DNA from: Candidatus Rifleibacteriota bacterium
Lineage (GTDB): Bacteria; Riflebacteria; Ozemobacteria; Ozemobacterales; Ozemobacteraceae
Direction of reading: 5' to 3'
Assembly (NCBI GenBank): GCA_029564115.1
Contig: JAKQQP010000146.1
Coordinates: 1 to 51,301, forward strand
Length of the DNA stretch: 51,301 nt
Part shown: piece after piece, positions 24,539-34,400 of the stretch
How positions within the stretch are numbered: the first letter of the stretch is position 1
Layout of the letters: every line of letters starts with the position of its first letter
Program-made: the position numbers and the translations under genes
Notes under the pieces: generated by a model
Seen by the model: only the letters and a program-made list of their open reading frames with translations
Told to the model about the DNA's origin: nothing
Databases searched by the model: none

Positions 24539-25138
24539 TTAACCGGCAGACTTGCCTTTGGCGATCTTCGATCTGCCAACGGCGGCTGTCTGTTCTTCGG
24601 CGAGAGACACGCGAATGAGCCTGATATTCTCTTTCGCCTCGGGTATTTTAACTTTCTCGAACAGGTTAACGCGCTGGGTAACTTTACGTAATTCCTGGTG
24701 CAGCAGGCGTTCCTGTTCGTGAAGAATTTTGACTTTTTCGCGCAGTTCCATGAGTTCTTTGAGGAACTCGAGGCCAGCATCGACCCATGGCGGGGTGCTC
24801 AAGCGTGAAAAATCACTGATTTCATATTCAACACCGGCGACGACGGGAAGCTTGATACCAGCAACGTTACGAATACCGCGCTGAATATTTTTTACTTTCA
24901 CCAGGCGGGTAAGTGGCCCTGGCAGCGATTCACTGAACAGAGTCGCCCAGCCGTCGCTCAGTCTGATTTTTTCGGCCATCAGAGTATCGAGCTTTTGCCG
25001 CTCGGCTCTGACTTTGAGAATTTCAGACTGAATCTGCTGTTTCTTCAGAACCAGAGTTGGCAGAAAGCGCTGAAACATGGCCAACTGGCGCCGCTGCCGC
25101 AGCAACTCCGGTCTGGTTTTTTTGATTTTTTCAGCCAT
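24539..25138 (-). CDS. atpD: V-type ATPase subunit D (central stalk)
   Basis: 199 residues, all helical. The long coiled-coil rotor shaft that couples A3B3 catalysis to the membrane ring. Starts with MAEKIKKTRPELLRQRRQLAMF and carries the typical LLKKKQ-like segment (LPTLVLKKQQIQSEILKV); the C-terminal helix (REKVKILHEQERLLHQELRKV in parts) pairs with it. Between atpB (13 bases upstream) and atpI. Confidence 0.93.
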   Translation of the reverse strand: MAEKIKKTRPELLRQRRQLAMFQRFLPTLVLKKQQIQSEILKVRAERQKLDTLMAEKIRLSDGWATLFSESLPGPLTRLVKVKNIQRGIRNVAGIKLPVVAGVEYEISDFSRLSTPPWVDAGLEFLKELMELREKVKILHEQERLLHQELRKVTQRVNLFEKVKIPEAKENIRLIRVSLAEEQTAAVGRSKIAKGKSAG

Positions 25139-25151
25139 AATGCCTCACTGG

Positions 25152-26447
25152 TTATTTTTTAGGCCAGAACTGATCGCAAAGGTTAGATCTGATACCCGTT
25201 TCGCGGGGTTCAAAATGCTCAGCGAGAATGTTCCAGCACTGCTGAAGCGCGTCAAAAAGGCCAACATTGGCCGAGAAGCTCATAATCTGTTTTTCGAAGC
25301 TTTCGCCGTATTTCAGCAGCTTGTTATCCCAGTCGGACATTTCAAAGCCCATGGCTCTTTTTTCTCGGGTTTCGCGGCACTTTGCATAGAGCTGGATGCA
25401 GCCGTCCATGATGGCGCGGTGGTCATCACGGGTTTTGCCGTTAACCTGCTGTTTGAGACGTGAAAGCGAGCCGAACGGGTCGATAACCCCGTTTTTGAGG
25501 TAGAACTGACCTTCGGTGATATAGCCAGTATTATCTGGAACCGGGTGAGTAACATCGTCGCCGGGCATAGTCGTTACTGCCATGAGGGTGATAGAGCCAC
25601 CTTCTTCAAAAACGACGGCCTTTTCGTATCTCGAAGCCAGCTGCGAATAGAGATCGCCAGGATAACCGCGGTTAGACGGAATCTGTTCCATGGTGATCGA
25701 AATTTCTTTGAGGGCGTTGGCAAAGTTGGTCATGTCTGTCAACAGCACCAGAACTCTTTTCCCCTGGATGGCAAATTGTTCAGCGACTGTCAGAGCGATA
25801 TCCGGGGTCTGCAGACATTCAACAACCGGGTCTGATGCAGTATGAATGAACATGATGGTGCGATTCATCGCGCCGCCTTCTTCGAGACGGTTCTTGAAGA
25901 AAAGGTATTCATCGTATTTGAGGCCCATGCCGCCAAAGATGATGACGTCGGCTTCGGCCTGCAGAGCGATACGTGCCAGCAACTCGTTGTAAGGCTCGCC
26001 TGGGATCGAGAAAATCGGCAGCTTCTGGCCTTCAACAAGGGTATTGAAGACATCGATCATGGGAATGTTTGTCGGAATCATACGATGCGGCATCAATCTT
26101 ATAGCGGGATTGACCGCCGGACCACCGACTTCAATGAGGTTATCAGTCAGTTCACCGCGGCCGTCACGGGCTTCACCGCCGCCGGAAAATACGCGCCCAA
26201 ACAAGTCTTCAGAAAAGCTGAAGCGCATCGACGAACCCAGAAACGAAACCTGGTCACCGGTCGAAACGCCGCGGGTGCCCGCAAAGATCTGCAAAGCAAC
26301 TTCATCACCGTTCACCCTGATGACCTGGGCGAGAGATTTTCCCCAGCTGCCTTCGACGACTGCAAGTTCTTCATAACCAACATTGGTGGCTTTAAGAGTA
26401 GCAACGTTACCGGCGATATTATCAATTTTGGTGTAATACTTACGCAT
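25152..26447 (-). CDS. atpB: V-type ATPase subunit B (non-catalytic)
   Basis: 431 residues. Non-catalytic nucleotide-site subunit of the A3B3 head. Marks: [15 protein letters not shown] at the start, [21 protein letters not shown], where the Walker A of the catalytic subunit is replaced, [17 protein letters not shown] and [19 protein letters not shown]. Start overlaps atpA by eight bases, as expected for equal production of A and B. Confidence 0.96.
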   Translation of the reverse strand: MRKYYTKIDNIAGNVATLKATNVGYEELAVVEGSWGKSLAQVIRVNGDEVALQIFAGTRGVSTGDQVSFLGSSMRFSFSEDLFGRVFSGGGEARDGRGELTDNLIEVGGPAVNPAIRLMPHRMIPTNIPMIDVFNTLVEGQKLPIFSIPGEPYNELLARIALQAEADVIIFGGMGLKYDEYLFFKNRLEEGGAMNRTIMFIHTASDPVVECLQTPDIALTVAEQFAIQGKRVLVLLTDMTNFANALKEISITMEQIPSNRGYPGDLYSQLASRYEKAVVFEEGGSITLMAVTTMPGDDVTHPVPDNTGYITEGQFYLKNGVIDPFGSLSRLKQQVNGKTRDDHRAIMDGCIQLYAKCRETREKRAMGFEMSDWDNKLLKYGESFEKQIMSFSANVGLFDALQQCWNILAEHFEPRETGIRSNLCDQFWPKK

Positions 26448-28173
26448 TTGACGCCTCCTTTCCGCTCATGGTGGCTTTGATGGCGCTTTCTGCGGTCTTC
26501 ATCTGGTCACTCTGCCAGGGGGAATAGTTCCAGTCGCGGAACTGCTCGGTCAGAGTGAAAAACAGATCGCGTGCTTTCGCCTTGTCGGTCAGATCAAACT
26601 TGTGATTGAGAATCTCTGCAACCATTTCAAAGAGATGGCGCTGGCGATCAACGGGACAGGCAGAGTCGACCTCGTCGAAAGAGTTCTGCTGTAAATAAAC
26701 GTTGTCGAGAAATTCTGATTTGAGATAAGTAATGAAGTCATCGATAGAAGTGCCTTCTTCGCCGACAACCTGCATCATTTCGAAAATGCCCTTGCCGCGC
26801 TTCAAAAAGCTGTGGGCCCAGGCAACCTTTTCGTGCTCGATAACCCCGGCATATTTCGACCACGACTCAAGAGGGTCGATGGCCGGAAAACGGCGAGCGT
26901 AAGAACGTGCGTAAGACAGGCCGAGAAAGGCGCCGACGACTTTGAGAGTACCCTGTGTAACCGGTTCTTCGAAGTTTCCGCCGGCGGGACTGACAGTGCC
27001 GCCTACGGTAAGAGAGGCTTTGCGCCCGTCTTTGAGTTCGACGATACCGCCGCGTTCGTAGAATCTGGCGATAGAACTTTCGAGATAGGCCGGGAAAGCT
27101 TCTTCACCGGGGATTTCTTCAAGACGACCGCTCATTTCGCGCAGAGCCTGCGCCCATCTAGAGGTAGAGTCGGCAAGCAGCAGCACGTTGAGACCCACCT
27201 GGCGGTAATATTCACCGAGGGTGATTGCCGTATAAACTGAGGATTCGCGGGCCGCAACCGGCATACTTGAAGTGTTGCAAATGATAATTGTGCGTTCGAT
27301 CAGTGTTTTGCCGGTTCTCGGGTCTTTCAGGTGCGGAAACTCGCGCAGCGTCTCAACGACTTCACCGGCACGCTCACCACAGGCAGCCACGATAACCAGA
27401 TCTATTTCGGCATGACGGCTGGTGATCTGCTGCAAAACGGTTTTGCCCGCTCCGAATGGCCCCGGAATACAATAAGTTCCGCCAAGCATGATCGGAAAGA
27501 ACGTATCGATAATACGCTGTTTGGTGACCATGGTCTGGGTCGGCAGCAATCTCTCGCGATAGATGCCGAGAGGAATACGCACCGGCCAGCGCTGAATCAT
27601 ATTCACAGAAATGACTTCGCCGTCTTTTTCGAGAGTGGCGATTTCTTTATCAACCTTGTATTTGCCGGCAGGGGCAATTGTTTTGACTTTCCATTCACCG
27701 TTGAGGGTGAAAGGGGCCATAATGAAGTGGTCAAAAATATTCTCTTTGACTTTGCCCAGATTTTCGGCGGCAGTTACAACGCTGCCAGGAGCGGCCAGAG
27801 GCGTGAATTCCCAGTCTCGGGCGCGATCGAGGGCTTTGAGATAATGACCTGGCTCAAGAAACTTGCCAACCTTGGCAGCCATCTCAGGCAGCGGGTTCTG
27901 CAGACCATCATATACCATGCCGATCAGACCGGGCCCGAGTTCAAGAGAAAGCAATTCTTCGGTTATCTCGACCGGATCGCCGACTTTCAAACCGCGAGTC
28001 AGTTCAAAAACCTGCATATCAGCAAGTTTACCCCTGATTCTGATTATTTCCGACATGAGTCTGACTCCGTCAGAACGCTGACAATAAGCAACCGCATTCT
28101 GTCGAACGGTGCCTTCAACTTCTGCTGTAACCATATTGCCGTAAACAGTGACTATTCGACCGGTTGTACTCAC
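26440..28173 (-). CDS. atpA: V-type ATPase subunit A (catalytic)
   Basis: 577 residues. Catalytic subunit. Walker A GPFGAGKT at 238-245, catalytic region [40 protein letters not shown] in parts, and the A-specific non-homologous insert before the P-loop ([20 protein letters not shown]). It starts with GTG at 28173, overlapping the DUF2764 stop by four bases (GTGA). Confidence 0.97.
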   Translation of the reverse strand: MSTTGRIVTVYGNMVTAEVEGTVRQNAVAYCQRSDGVRLMSEIIRIRGKLADMQVFELTRGLKVGDPVEITEELLSLELGPGLIGMVYDGLQNPLPEMAAKVGKFLEPGHYLKALDRARDWEFTPLAAPGSVVTAAENLGKVKENIFDHFIMAPFTLNGEWKVKTIAPAGKYKVDKEIATLEKDGEVISVNMIQRWPVRIPLGIYRERLLPTQTMVTKQRIIDTFFPIMLGGTYCIPGPFGAGKTVLQQITSRHAEIDLVIVAACGERAGEVVETLREFPHLKDPRTGKTLIERTIIICNTSSMPVAARESSVYTAITLGEYYRQVGLNVLLLADSTSRWAQALREMSGRLEEIPGEEAFPAYLESSIARFYERGGIVELKDGRKASLTVGGTVSPAGGNFEEPVTQGTLKVVGAFLGLSYARSYARRFPAIDPLESWSKYAGVIEHEKVAWAHSFLKRGKGIFEMMQVVGEEGTSIDDFITYLKSEFLDNVYLQQNSFDEVDSACPVDRQRHLFEMVAEILNHKFDLTDKAKARDLFFTLTEQFRDWNYSPWQSDQMKTAESAIKATMSGKEASNA

Positions 28174-28886
28174 AGCGTAGTTACCTCCTCAAGAATTTTA
28201 CGGCCCCTGTCGGGGCTGAGTCGTGCATAGCGATTGTGAATGCGCAGTTCGAGCAGATAAGCAAACAGTTCGTCGAGGGAAAAGCTGAACTGAGTGGCTG
28301 CTTTGCGCAAAAAGTCAATGCGGGCCTGATCGAGATATTTTTCGGCCTTCAATGGCTCGGAAAAAGACATATAGCCATCAACCAGGGCTGCATTGTCAGG
28401 CAATTCAGAGAATTGTTTCATGAATGCCGGAAGCAGGGCATCGTTGTCAGTGGCGGTACGGGCGGTGTTTTTCAACCGTTCAATGCGCAAAAGAGTGCGC
28501 AGTGAGTATTCCCATTCGGCCCAGCAACGCAGCAACCCTGAACCCGTATTTTTGCCCATATCCATAAGCATCTCGAACCAGGCAGCAAAAACAGCTGTCA
28601 GCCAGTCTGATTCTTTGGCATTCGGGTAAGTCATGAAGACTTCGATGAAGCTCTCGGGCAATCTTTCTGCGAGGCGCGGCTGGTAGTCGCGACCGCCGAG
28701 AACGAAATACTGCAGACCGCAACGCTCTATTTCGGCTTCAGTATCGAGAAGGTCAGCGAGCAGAAGAAGTCTTTCGTCGCCTTCCTCTCTGATTCTGGCC
28801 AAAGCGTCGTCTGCTGCCACAGGCTCTCCGGCGTTTGCCGGCAGGGCTGGCAAGACAGTCAGAAGATAGAATAAATTATCTGCCAC
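28170..28886 (-). CDS. DUF2764-like V-ATPase operon protein (likely subunit C equivalent)
   Basis: 238 residues, helical, beginning NLFYLLTVLPALP, a start typical of the DUF2764 family that occurs between atpE and atpA in Chlamydia and spirochaete V-ATPase operons. The position here is identical. The C-terminal helices (EKYLDQARIDFLRKAATQFSFSLDELFAYLLELRIHNRYARL in parts) resemble subunit C. No separate gene for C or F is in this operon, so it probably takes the place of C as the rotor-to-stalk connector; that is inference. It follows atpE by 19 bases and is coupled to atpA. Confidence 0.8.
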   Translation of the reverse strand: MADNLFYLLTVLPALPANAGEPVAADDALARIREEGDERLLLLADLLDTEAEIERCGLQYFVLGGRDYQPRLAERLPESFIEVFMTYPNAKESDWLTAVFAAWFEMLMDMGKNTGSGLLRCWAEWEYSLRTLLRIERLKNTARTATDNDALLPAFMKQFSELPDNAALVDGYMSFSEPLKAEKYLDQARIDFLRKAATQFSFSLDELFAYLLELRIHNRYARLSPDRGRKILEEVTTL

Positions 28887-28905
28887 AGTTGGGTTCCGAC
28901 CTTTC

Positions 28906-29496
28906 TCAGGCTTCGAGAAGTTTCTTCAGCTCTGGTGAAAGAAGCTTGCGAAAACTTTCAGTTACGGAATCTTCAGTCAGTTCAAAGACTTCATTGCCAC
29001 CGGCCGTTTTCATGGCAAAACCAGCTTTGTTCATTTCGCCGGCCAACTGCACGGCAGCGTTCTTTTCTTTAAAAAGAGCAGTAACGGTTTCAGCGAGAGG
29101 CCCGGCAATTTTAGCACCGAGGGTGACTTCCCAGTTCTGCCCAGCCTGCTGATTCTTGAGCAATTCAACAATTGCCGTTTTGATGATTTCTTTATCATCG
29201 AGAGCCGCGGCAACCTTACCCTTGAGCAGACGGGTGCCGGTTTCCTCGATGCGTTTTCTGAAAGAATTGATCAGGTCTCTGGCCACGAGTTTCAATTCGT
29301 CTTCAGAGCGATGACGATTCTGCTGAATACGCGCCTGAGATTCTTTCTCAACCTTTGCAGCTTCGGCTCTGGCAGAATTAAGAATCTTTTCAGCTTCTTT
29401 TCGGGCATCGGCAAGAATCTTGGCGGCCTCGGTCTTCGCAGCTTCGATTCCATCTTCTCTAAGCTGCCTGGCAAAAGTTGCAACATCCGTTCCCAT
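28906..29496 (-). CDS. atpE: V-type ATPase subunit E (peripheral stalk)
   Basis: 196 residues. N-terminal Ala/Lys/Glu-rich helix (AAKTEAAKILADARKEAEK, coiled coil to about residue 75) and a compact C-terminal domain with VTLGAKIAGPLAETV. Peripheral stator stalk that holds the head. First gene of the operon; AAGGAG eight bases before the ATG and a perfect TATAAT about 45 bases upstream. No subunit H/G partner gene is visible next to it. Confidence 0.9.
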   Translation of the reverse strand: MGTDVATFARQLREDGIEAAKTEAAKILADARKEAEKILNSARAEAAKVEKESQARIQQNRHRSEDELKLVARDLINSFRKRIEETGTRLLKGKVAAALDDKEIIKTAIVELLKNQQAGQNWEVTLGAKIAGPLAETVTALFKEKNAAVQLAGEMNKAGFAMKTAGGNEVFELTEDSVTESFRKLLSPELKKLLEA

Positions 29497-29539
29497 AAGT
29501 GAGTCTCCTTCGATCAGTCAAAACTTGGGCTGATTCTTC

Positions 29540-29545
29540 ATTATA
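29540..29545 (-). promoter_or_regulatory. -10 box of the V-ATPase operon
   Basis: Perfect TATAAT on the minus strand, 43 bases before the atpE start. I see no matching -35 box at 16-18 bases. The 293-base divergent region 29497-29789 holds no gene. Confidence 0.6.
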
Positions 29546-29789
29546 AACTAGTTTCCTGATATATCGGCATTTTTTTTCAAACTGCTTAGCAGCAAAAAGT
29601 TCTTAGAGAACACTCAACAGAAGCAATTCATGCTGATTGCACCAAAATCAACGGGTAAACAGACAACAAAAAAGAACTGCAAAGTCTTTATGAAATTAAT
29701 CCACAGATTCTCCAGCAATAAAAAACTAATATTATGACGCCGGCACGCCGATTAATTACCTGAAGAGCATTTGCCCGAGGAGGTATTTT

Positions 29790-32168
29790 ATGAACCGTTG
29801 GAAAAAAGCGGCTATTCTCTGTGCCGTCGCTGCCGCTATCAGCAACAGTTCGCCCGTCGCTGCCGCACTGGACAGAACCAGTTTTACAGCGGAAACTGCT
29901 GCCATCAATGTTGCGAGACATTTCCCCAATAACATGGCCACAGGCGTTCCGGCCGAAACACCGCTTACAGTAGAGTTTGCCGGCGCGGTCAACCAGAATT
30001 TCTATCAGACTGTCAATTTCAGTCTGTTCAGCGGCACTGAGCCTGTCGATGGCGAACTGTTTTACAATCCATCAGCCAGACAAGTGATGTTCAAGGCCAG
30101 ACAAGCACTCAATCCCGGCCAGACCTATACCGCACAGCTCAGTTATTACGACGGCCTCGGTCGCACCTCTGAAAAAGTCTGGAGTTTTCAGACCGCTGGC
30201 AGCGGCAATAGTCAGAATCAGGCATTTTCATCGGCAGCAGCACCACAAAAAGAAGAATTTTCCGGCAATGCTCTGGTGCTGACCAATGCCAACATGGGTG
30301 CCGGTTCCATCAGACCGGACGTTCCCATGGAAATTTCATTCTCTGAGCCAATTGACATCGTCACGCTAAAAAGTGCTCCAATTCAGCTTTTTGAAAACAA
30401 CAAGCCAGTAGGCATCGATTATAAGCTCTCTCGCGATATGAAAACCCTGACCATAAACCCGAGAAGCTCACTCAAACAGGGAACAGCATATGCCATAGCC
30501 GTTGAAAGATCTCTTGCCTCGACCAGTGGCAGCCGGCTGAACAAAAAGACCCTCATTCCCTTTACCTTCGGCGATGCCAGCCTGCCAACCGTGAGCCAGC
30601 ATGAAATAAACGAAACCCCGGCACCGGTAACAGCTCAAACAGCACAGCCACAGGCCGGCAACCATGCCAACCCCTTCGCCAGACAACAGAACCAGGTCGC
30701 CTATGACGCCCAAAGTTCGGCTGTTGCCAGACCGGCAGCAATGCAGAGCGCTCCCCAGGCGCCGGTTGATATCACCCAGATCGTCGGCCTGGCTCCCCAG
30801 AACGGCAGCCGAGTGAGCAATCTGACACAGCCCGTCACAATCGCATTCAACGAAGAAATTATGCCCGACACTTTGAATGAATTCACTTTCAGGCTTGAAG
30901 ACGATTTTGGGCCCGTTCCGGCCAGAATTCATTACTTCAAAGGTAACAAACAGGCAACCCTGACACCCATAGGTCTTCTAGACAGCAACAAAAACTATCG
31001 CATCGTCGTTACCCAGGGCATAACCGACCTTTATGGCCGCCCGATACGCAGCGGTATCAATGCCATGTTCTCGACTTCTTCGCCGACTGCCACTCCCGCC
31101 ATGCCACAATACACAGCTCAGCCACAGGTTAACCCACAGCGTGAAACAGCTGAACTCGAAAGTTATGACGACCCAATGGCCGAAATGGCTGCAAGACAGC
31201 CCATACCGCAGGCAAAAAGACAGGAAAGAGCTGTCGCGACGGCAAGACAGGTTCAGAGCCCTAAAGCACTGGCAATCGCCTCGGCAGCCTCACAGGGTCA
31301 GGCACCGGCCGATCGTACAGTCAGAACTGCGGCCCAGCAGAGCCAGGCCAGTCGCAGTAACCTGAAAGCCTTTAAAGTATCTTCGATTTTTCCCGGCAAT
31401 GATGCCACCAATGTGGCCAGAAAAGCAAAAATTGCAGTACACTTCTCTGAGCCAGCCGACCCCAACACTGTTAACAACATAAACATCTCGGTATTTGCCA
31501 ACCAAAAACGTGTCGACGGCAAAGTAGTTTATGACCGCCAGCAGAACCGAGCTATCTTCGAACCCTCCGCCCCCCTCGAAACAAGAACAGACTATAAAGT
31601 CATCGTCAGCGACAAAATCAGAAGCCGGATGGGTGAAGCTCTTACCCAGAGATTTTCCTGGCAGTTTTCGACTACAACGGCCAACCAGAAACATTACCTT
31701 ACCAGTCAGAAAACTGCAGAGGCTGACGCAGCCTTTTACATACCGCTCGTCGACAGCAAAGTAAAACCTGCACCGGCTGCCGGAGCGGCAAATCAACGCA
31801 CCGCTCAATCCGGAAACACCTCTTTCAGCTTCGTTCCATCAAAACACTGGGCCTTCAAATCTATGCGTCACATTTCAAACAAAGGCATTCTGAATTCATT
31901 CCCCTTCGCCTTTACCGACAGCGTTACCAGATACGAATTCGCCAGCGCCATCAACAATGCTCTCAGCAACCTCAAATCGATGCAGTATATGTCGAGCAAG
32001 CCAAGGCTGAAAGTAAACGACATGGTTCAGCTGCAGCAGCTGGTAGTAGAATTCAGAAGCGAACTCAAATCATACGGTGTGAATACCGCCTGGTTCGAAG
32101 GTTTCCTGCAACAGCAGGGCGTTAATCTGCAGCAGGTTGAAGCCAGGGTAAGAAAACTCAACAGCTGA
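29790..32168 (+). CDS. Surface protein with SbsA-type Ig domains and C-terminal SLH domain
   Basis: 792 residues, AGGAGG seven bases before ATG. Signal peptide MNRWKKAAILCAVAAAISNS with cleavage near AAA-L. Four SbsA/Big_5-type Ig-like domains: about 40-135 (RHFPNNMATGV), 165-270 (IRPDVPMEISFSEPI), 325-425 (GLAPQNGSRVS) and 530-625 (SIFPGNDATNV), separated by Gln/Ala/Pro-rich linkers. At 680-730 an SLH domain (HWAFKSMRHISNKGIL, VTRYEFASAINNAL), then a coiled coil (745-792, LQQLVVEFRSELKSYG, LQQVEARVRKL). SLH plus a following VxEFxxEL helix is the layout of peptidoglycan-binding outer-membrane tethers, though those usually have the SLH at the N-terminus. A strong terminator follows. Divergent from the V-ATPase. 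Confidence 0.85.
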   Translation: MNRWKKAAILCAVAAAISNSSPVAAALDRTSFTAETAAINVARHFPNNMATGVPAETPLTVEFAGAVNQNFYQTVNFSLFSGTEPVDGELFYNPSARQVMFKARQALNPGQTYTAQLSYYDGLGRTSEKVWSFQTAGSGNSQNQAFSSAAAPQKEEFSGNALVLTNANMGAGSIRPDVPMEISFSEPIDIVTLKSAPIQLFENNKPVGIDYKLSRDMKTLTINPRSSLKQGTAYAIAVERSLASTSGSRLNKKTLIPFTFGDASLPTVSQHEINETPAPVTAQTAQPQAGNHANPFARQQNQVAYDAQSSAVARPAAMQSAPQAPVDITQIVGLAPQNGSRVSNLTQPVTIAFNEEIMPDTLNEFTFRLEDDFGPVPARIHYFKGNKQATLTPIGLLDSNKNYRIVVTQGITDLYGRPIRSGINAMFSTSSPTATPAMPQYTAQPQVNPQRETAELESYDDPMAEMAARQPIPQAKRQERAVATARQVQSPKALAIASAASQGQAPADRTVRTAAQQSQASRSNLKAFKVSSIFPGNDATNVARKAKIAVHFSEPADPNTVNNINISVFANQKRVDGKVVYDRQQNRAIFEPSAPLETRTDYKVIVSDKIRSRMGEALTQRFSWQFSTTTANQKHYLTSQKTAEADAAFYIPLVDSKVKPAPAAGAANQRTAQSGNTSFSFVPSKHWAFKSMRHISNKGILNSFPFAFTDSVTRYEFASAINNALSNLKSMQYMSSKPRLKVNDMVQLQQLVVEFRSELKSYGVNTAWFEGFLQQQGVNLQQVEARVRKLNS

Positions 32169-32184
32169 TAAAAAGTCCTAAAAT

Positions 32185-32219
32185 AAAAAACCGCTCTGAA
32201 ACATTCAGAGCGGTTTTTT
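32185..32219. terminator. Bidirectional intrinsic terminator
   Basis: AAAAAACCGCTCTGA, loop AACAT, TCAGAGCGGTTTTTT, with T-tracts on both strands. It ends the plus-strand SLH gene and, in the other direction, the AsmA-like gene whose TAA is at 32220. Confidence 0.93.
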
Positions 32220-33860
32220 TTATCTGGCGAAAAGCAGATCGAGAAACGTCATGCCATCTGCCACATAGGGAGAATCTTCGGCAGAAGCAGCGGAGAAAGC
32301 CCTCAGGTGCCCCGCACCTGACTTCCAGACACCTTCCAGCACAGAAATTTCTTTGCCATTGTCGGTGACGTTACCCCTGAACTTCAGATCACTCAGAGGG
32401 GGGCCAGACAGTTTCCAGTTAAAATTAACAAGCCCGGAAACAGGAGTCATCTGAGTCAGGCTCGCATGACCCCGGCTGAATCTTGTAAAAATCGGCGGCA
32501 AAACCTGCCGGCTTTCTGTCACAAAATCGAGTGCGAGAGAGGCGCTGCTCAAGCCTGTCTGGCGATAACCCGCATGGCCATGGATTTTTCTGTTGCCGTC
32601 TTTGCCAGCAACCATAAGACCATCGGTAGAAACTCTGGCAGCGAGATCGGGAGCACGGCCACTCAGGTTTATTGTCAAGGCTGCACTTCCGGAAAGATCG
32701 GGCAACTCGAGAGAGTATTTAAGCCCCCACGGCAGGGCGTCAGCAAGGCGGGCAAAGTCAATTATCGGGCAGGCAAGATGCAGACGCCAGTTGCGTTCTG
32801 GCTTCACTACAGAATCGATCTGGCCTTTCAGCTCGGCAGCAAAGCCAAGCACGCTACTCCCAGAATCATCAAAAACAAAGTTGCCATCAAAAAGCTTCCA
32901 GTCGCCGTTCAATTCAAGCAGCGTAAAATAAAAACCGAGAGCCACAACCCTCAACTGTTGGCACTTGCCAGAAAGGTTGCCAAGAAAACCAACTTCGGAA
33001 TTAAAAAGCCATGAACCGGTGCAATCGAGGTGCCCGTCAAATCCTAAAGGCAGGTGGTTCTGCCACAATGGCCCCAACCAGAGAGAGAGCTTTGCGACAT
33101 CGATGGAGGCAGAAGCTATATAGCCGCTTATTTCGGGTTTTTTGCGTTTCTGCACCAGTTTGAACTCACTGGCGACCTTTTGCCCTGCAACGCACAGATC
33201 TATCTTTCCGTCAAGGCGGCGTTGTCTCTGTCTAAGAAGGCCGGAAAAACTGGCAGATGCGACCTGGCGATTTTTCCAGAGGGCGACGGCAGAAAATTGC
33301 AGACTCTGTTCGCCTTTATTCTCACCGGCTGCGACCACAAGCCTCCCGACCTTAACCTCCCCGGGAAGCTCAGGCAAAGGAACAAGTCTGGCAGAAGCAA
33401 TTGAAAACTCCGCAATCTCGACGTTGGTCGGCAATGCCGCCAGACATTCCGCTCCATGGTAAGCGGGAAGATCGGGAAACGGAACACGGGCTGGAAGAGT
33501 GCCAAGAACCTCTATATGCCCAGAGGACCCGGACACCGAAACAACACCGGCTTTTAAAAGACGTTCGAAATTGAATGCAAACCTGATGTCTTTTATAGAT
33601 ACGTCTAGAGCCGGGCTTCGTCTGATAATTCGCGCCGAGTCGATAATCAGGCCTCCGGTAATACTGCCAGAAACCCCGTCGAGGGTAATTTTTGCCTGCC
33701 CGTCGGCACACGCCGACTCGACCGCAAATGAAATCAGCCAACGACCGAATGCGTCAGAGCTGGAGAGCGATAAAATCAGGGCAGCAGACAAACCCAGCAG
33801 TAAAACGACAATCTTTACTACCCGGCGTGATAACTTAGGTTGAGTTTCTGTTGCGACCAA
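32220..33860 (-). CDS. AsmA/TamB-like envelope protein
   Basis: 546 residues from a TTG at 33860 with GGAG eight bases upstream. One N-terminal membrane helix (VVKIVVLLLGLSAALILSLS, about 15-36), then a long series of short beta strands in the periplasm, as in AsmA/YhdP/TamB-type proteins (ISFAVESACADGQAKITLDGVSG start, IDSARIIRRSPALDVSI, LKGQIDSVVKPERNW, LNLSGRAPDLAARVSTDGL in parts). Such proteins move or shape outer-membrane phospholipids. It lacks the conserved TamB C-terminal motif. An intrinsic terminator lies directly upstream, with no obvious promoter between, so expression may depend on read-through from ndk. Confidence 0.68.
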   Translation of the reverse strand: MVATETQPKLSRRVVKIVVLLLGLSAALILSLSSSDAFGRWLISFAVESACADGQAKITLDGVSGSITGGLIIDSARIIRRSPALDVSIKDIRFAFNFERLLKAGVVSVSGSSGHIEVLGTLPARVPFPDLPAYHGAECLAALPTNVEIAEFSIASARLVPLPELPGEVKVGRLVVAAGENKGEQSLQFSAVALWKNRQVASASFSGLLRQRQRRLDGKIDLCVAGQKVASEFKLVQKRKKPEISGYIASASIDVAKLSLWLGPLWQNHLPLGFDGHLDCTGSWLFNSEVGFLGNLSGKCQQLRVVALGFYFTLLELNGDWKLFDGNFVFDDSGSSVLGFAAELKGQIDSVVKPERNWRLHLACPIIDFARLADALPWGLKYSLELPDLSGSAALTINLSGRAPDLAARVSTDGLMVAGKDGNRKIHGHAGYRQTGLSSASLALDFVTESRQVLPPIFTRFSRGHASLTQMTPVSGLVNFNWKLSGPPLSDLKFRGNVTDNGKEISVLEGVWKSGAGHLRAFSAASAEDSPYVADGMTFLDLLFAR

Positions 33861-33872
33861 GAGTTCAACTCC

Positions 33873-33906
33873 AAAAAAACCCCGAAAATACTATTTCCGG
33901 GGTTTT
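33873..33906 (-). terminator. Intrinsic terminator after ndk
   Basis: Minus strand AAAACCCCG, loop of about 13 bases, CGGGGTTTTTTT, 20 bases after the ndk stop. T-tract is on both strands but stronger for the minus one. It separates the ptsN operon from the AsmA-like gene. Confidence 0.9.
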
Positions 33907-33926
33907 ATTCGGAACTATGATGGAGT

Positions 33927-34397
33927 TCAAGAGTAGTAAATCCAGCGTTCGAGGTCAAGACCGTATTTTAAAATTTCGGCGGGAGTGAAATATACCCCGA
34001 CCTCGTGTTCAAAACTCTCGAGCGAGTCAGAGCCATGAATAAGATTATGTTTGACATCGAGAGCAAAATCACCGCGAATCGTGCCGGGCACAGATTTTTC
34101 GGGGGAAGTTTCGCCCATCAGTTTTCGGGTTATGCAGATAGCGTCACGCCCTTCAACTACCATGGCAACGCATGGCCCCGAACAGATAAAATCAACCAGC
34201 GATGGGTAAAAATGTTTGCCGTAGTGGCATTTGTATTGCTGTGCAGCTTGCTCAGGGGTAATCTGCAACATCTTCAGGGCTATTATTTTAAGGCCCTTGT
34301 CTTCGATTCGCGAAATCAGGCGACCGATCATCCCACGCTGCACCGCATCGGGCTTCAGCAAAAGAAATGTCTTTTCAAGGTTCAGAGTCTCAATCAT
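33927..34397 (-). CDS. ndk: Nucleoside diphosphate kinase
   Basis: 156 residues, slightly long. Transfers the gamma phosphate of ATP to other NDPs through a phospho-His. Marks: FLLLKPDAVQRGMIG, HYGKHFYP, GPCVAMVVEG, and the active site NLIHGSDS with His121. The start follows the stop of the upstream HATPase gene by three bases (TGATAAATG) and the ribosome site is weak, so translation is probably coupled. An unusual partner set: PTS EIIA, HATPase and NDK under a sigma-54 promoter. Confidence 0.97.
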   Translation of the reverse strand: MIETLNLEKTFLLLKPDAVQRGMIGRLISRIEDKGLKIIALKMLQITPEQAAQQYKCHYGKHFYPSLVDFICSGPCVAMVVEGRDAICITRKLMGETSPEKSVPGTIRGDFALDVKHNLIHGSDSLESFEHEVGVYFTPAEILKYGLDLERWIYYS

Positions 34398-34400
34398 TTA

